DNA from: Chaenocephalus aceratus
Taxonomy: Eukaryota; Chordata; Actinopteri; Perciformes; Channichthyidae
DNA: 64,000 nt
Assembly (NCBI GenBank): GCA_023974075.1
Contig: CM043787.1
Coordinates: 38,130,137 to 38,194,136 of the forward strand
Direction of reading: 5' to 3'
Made by a program: the position numbers and the translations under genes. Positions 62,323-64,000 of the stretch are shown piece after piece. Under the pieces are notes generated by a model. The model was not told the origin of the DNA. It did no database searches and saw nothing but the letters and a program-made list of their open reading frames with translations. The first letter of the stretch is position 1. Each line of letters begins with the position of its first letter.

Positions 62323-62756
62323 ATCACTACACACACACTCAGCCAAACATCTGTCCCGCAGAACCTTTAGTGATGGATGCTCATTGGCAAAGTGATTGAT
62401 GCTGCTGTTGTCATCTTCTGACTCTCCCTCTCTCTCTTTTTGTCTCCCCCTTTCCCTCTCTCCCTCTCAGCCTTTTAAACAGAACCATCAGCGAGGATGA
62501 ACACTGGTCCAGATGCCCAGGATATTTCACAACAGTTGGGCCTGTCAATCCATGAGCGCATGCACGCACAACAAAACACAAACATGCAGTATAAATGAAA
62601 ACTATGGAAAATAATCAAAACATCACAAGGAAGACCACAAACCCACATTTGTAAGTGAAGCTGTTCGATGACAAGAAGCAGATGTTCAAGAAATTGGAAT
62701 ATAAGGCTTGGTTTTTTTGTCGCAGATTTTCAAAAATCTAGGGAATATACCATATA

Positions 62757-63562
62757 CAGTGGGATCAAAAAAGTATTTAGTCAGCCACCAATTGTGCAAG
62801 TTCTCCCCCTTAAAAAGATGAGAGGCCTGCAATTTTCATCCTAGGTATACCTCAACTATGAGAGACAAAATGAGAAAAAAAAATCCAGAAAATCACATTG
62901 TCTGATTTTTAAAGAATTTATTTGCAAATTATGGTGGAAAATAAGTATTTGGTCAAGAACATAAGTTAATCTCAATACTTTGTTATATACCCCTTGTTGG
63001 CAATGACAGAGGTCAAACGTTTTCTGTAAGTCTTCACAAGGTTTTCACACACTGTTGCTGGTATTTTGGCCCATTCCTCCATGCAGATCTCCTCTAGAGC
63101 AGTGATGTTTTGGGGCTGTCGCTGGGCAACACGGACTTTCAACTCCCTCCAAAGATTTTCTATGCGGTTGAGATCTGGAGACTGGCTAGGCCACTCCAGG
63201 ACCTTGAAATGCTTCTTACGAAGCCACTCCTTCGTTGCCCGGGCGGTGTGTTTGGGATCATTGTCATGCTGAAAGACCCAGCCACGTTTCATCTTCAATG
63301 CCCTTGCTGATGGAAGGAGGTTGTCACTCAAGATCGCCCCATTCAGTCTTTCCTTTACACGGATCAGTCGTCCTGGTCCCTTTGCAGAAAAACAGCCCCA
63401 AAGCATGATGTTTCCACCCCCATGTTTCACAGTAGGTATGGTGTTCTTTGGATGCAACTCAGCATTATTTCTCCTCCAAACACGTCTAGTTGAGTTTTTA
63501 CCAAAAAAGTTCTATTTTGGTTTCATCTGACCATATGACATTCTCTACTGGATCATCTAAAT
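62757..63562 (-). mobile_element. Tc1/mariner element, interrupted
   Basis: TA at 62755-62756 is followed by the terminus CAGTGGGATCAAAAAAGTAT, a widespread fish Tc1-type end. The transposase region follows on the minus strand and is cut at 63562, where a hAT-type terminus begins. The far inverted repeat would lie beyond the hAT insertion, outside the window. Confidence 0.88.
62972..63544 (-). pseudogene. Tc1-like transposase, carboxy-terminal part
   Basis: The minus frame ending at 62972 has 161 codons with no stop: [29 protein letters not shown] (second catalytic Asp) and [15 protein letters not shown] (third catalytic residue, Glu). Thirty-four residues separate that Asp and Glu, the DD34E spacing of Tc1. 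The first catalytic Asp lies in a WSDETK piece at about 63520-63540 that is in a different frame, because of one extra T in a T run at 63504-63509. Upstream coding (the paired DNA-binding domain) is missing from this window. Full-length Tc1 transposases are about 340 residues. Confidence 0.9.
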
Positions 63563-64000
63563 CAGGGGTGCCCAACCTTTTTTGAACCGAGAGCTACTTT
63601 TAAAGTTGCCAGTCTGCCGAGATCTACCAGTCCAAATAGAGAGGCGTAGCCATTACTGACAGCCTACTACCAGGTAGATACACACTACTTGTATAAAACT
63701 GACCTTTAATACTCCATAAAATACTGCAGATCCTTTATCTTACCTCTTTCTAATCTACACACATACAAGTATTTAACTGAAGTTACACAACAATGTTGTT
63801 GATACAGAGTTGGAGTTTATTCACACGTCACATACTACAGTACAGTGGGTAATGTTTTCAAGAAACATTGAACAGTGCTGCCACATATGACACAGGGAAA
63901 AAAGAAAAGACTCTGAACCCTTTCTTTGCCATTATATAAAAATAGTGTTGCTACAAAAGTATAAATGAGGCTGACTAATAAGACAACTCAGATCTGAAGC
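63563..64000 (+). mobile_element. hAT-type element, left end only
   Basis: Starts CAGGGGTGCCCAACCTTTTT, a common hAT terminal sequence, directly after the broken Tc1 coding region. Bases ATCTAAAT precede it and are the candidate 8-base target duplication. The other end is beyond the window. No open frame is seen in the visible part. Confidence 0.7.

Overview
This is a teleost fish genomic window. The signs are many long (TG)n/(CA)n arrays, a DIRS-1-like element, a Tc1/mariner pseudogene, a fish-type LINE ending in a (GATG)n tail, tRNA-derived SINEs and several TTAA-flanked non-autonomous DNA elements. There are no prokaryotic features. I see one clearly conserved host exon: a 217-bp minus-strand exon at 33632-33848 encoding the first half of a CUB domain of the CSMD family, most like csmd1. 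It has splice sites on both sides. CSMD genes are known for very long introns, and I take most of the window to be intronic: the upstream intron lies at higher coordinates and the downstream intron at lower ones. No rRNA, intact tRNA gene or CRISPR array was seen.

Layout. 1-7357: AT-rich non-coding DNA with a doubtful small exon near 4967-5138 and a TG array. 7358-14374: a 7.0-kb LTR element with about 99 percent identical LTRs, a tRNA-Trp-type primer binding site and a polypurine tract, but no recognisable gag or pol. Its only protein-like stretch is a GC-rich patch just before the 3' LTR. 16213-16788: the amino-terminal part of a hAT-like transposase with a BED-type zinc finger. 17316-18476 and 20398-21906: two TTAA-flanked DNA elements. 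25612-31366: a minus-strand DIRS-1-like element with inverted terminal repeats, an internal complementary region, and decayed gag, RT/RNase H and tyrosine recombinase genes. Its RT is split by a 5'-truncated SINE-like insert. 31411-33230: two related repeats, one with 109-bp tandem units and one with roughly 190-bp terminal inverted arms. 33632-33848: the CSMD exon.

34000-53700 is mostly intron-like sequence with large TG arrays, one probable solo LTR and two families of dispersed retroposon copies. 53758-54640: a TTAA-type element carrying a nested 394-bp MITE with perfect 23-bp inverted ends. 55974-58947: an internally deleted LINE with a SINE nested in its 5' region. 62757-64000: a Tc1 pseudogene interrupted by a hAT-type end that runs off the window.

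The host exon would contribute to a large transmembrane CUB/sushi protein. Everything else with protein similarity is mobile DNA. The best candidates for unusual biology are the complete ITR/ICR architecture and ITR-borne CRE plus TATA promoter of the DIRS element, and the young, nearly gene-free LTR element.
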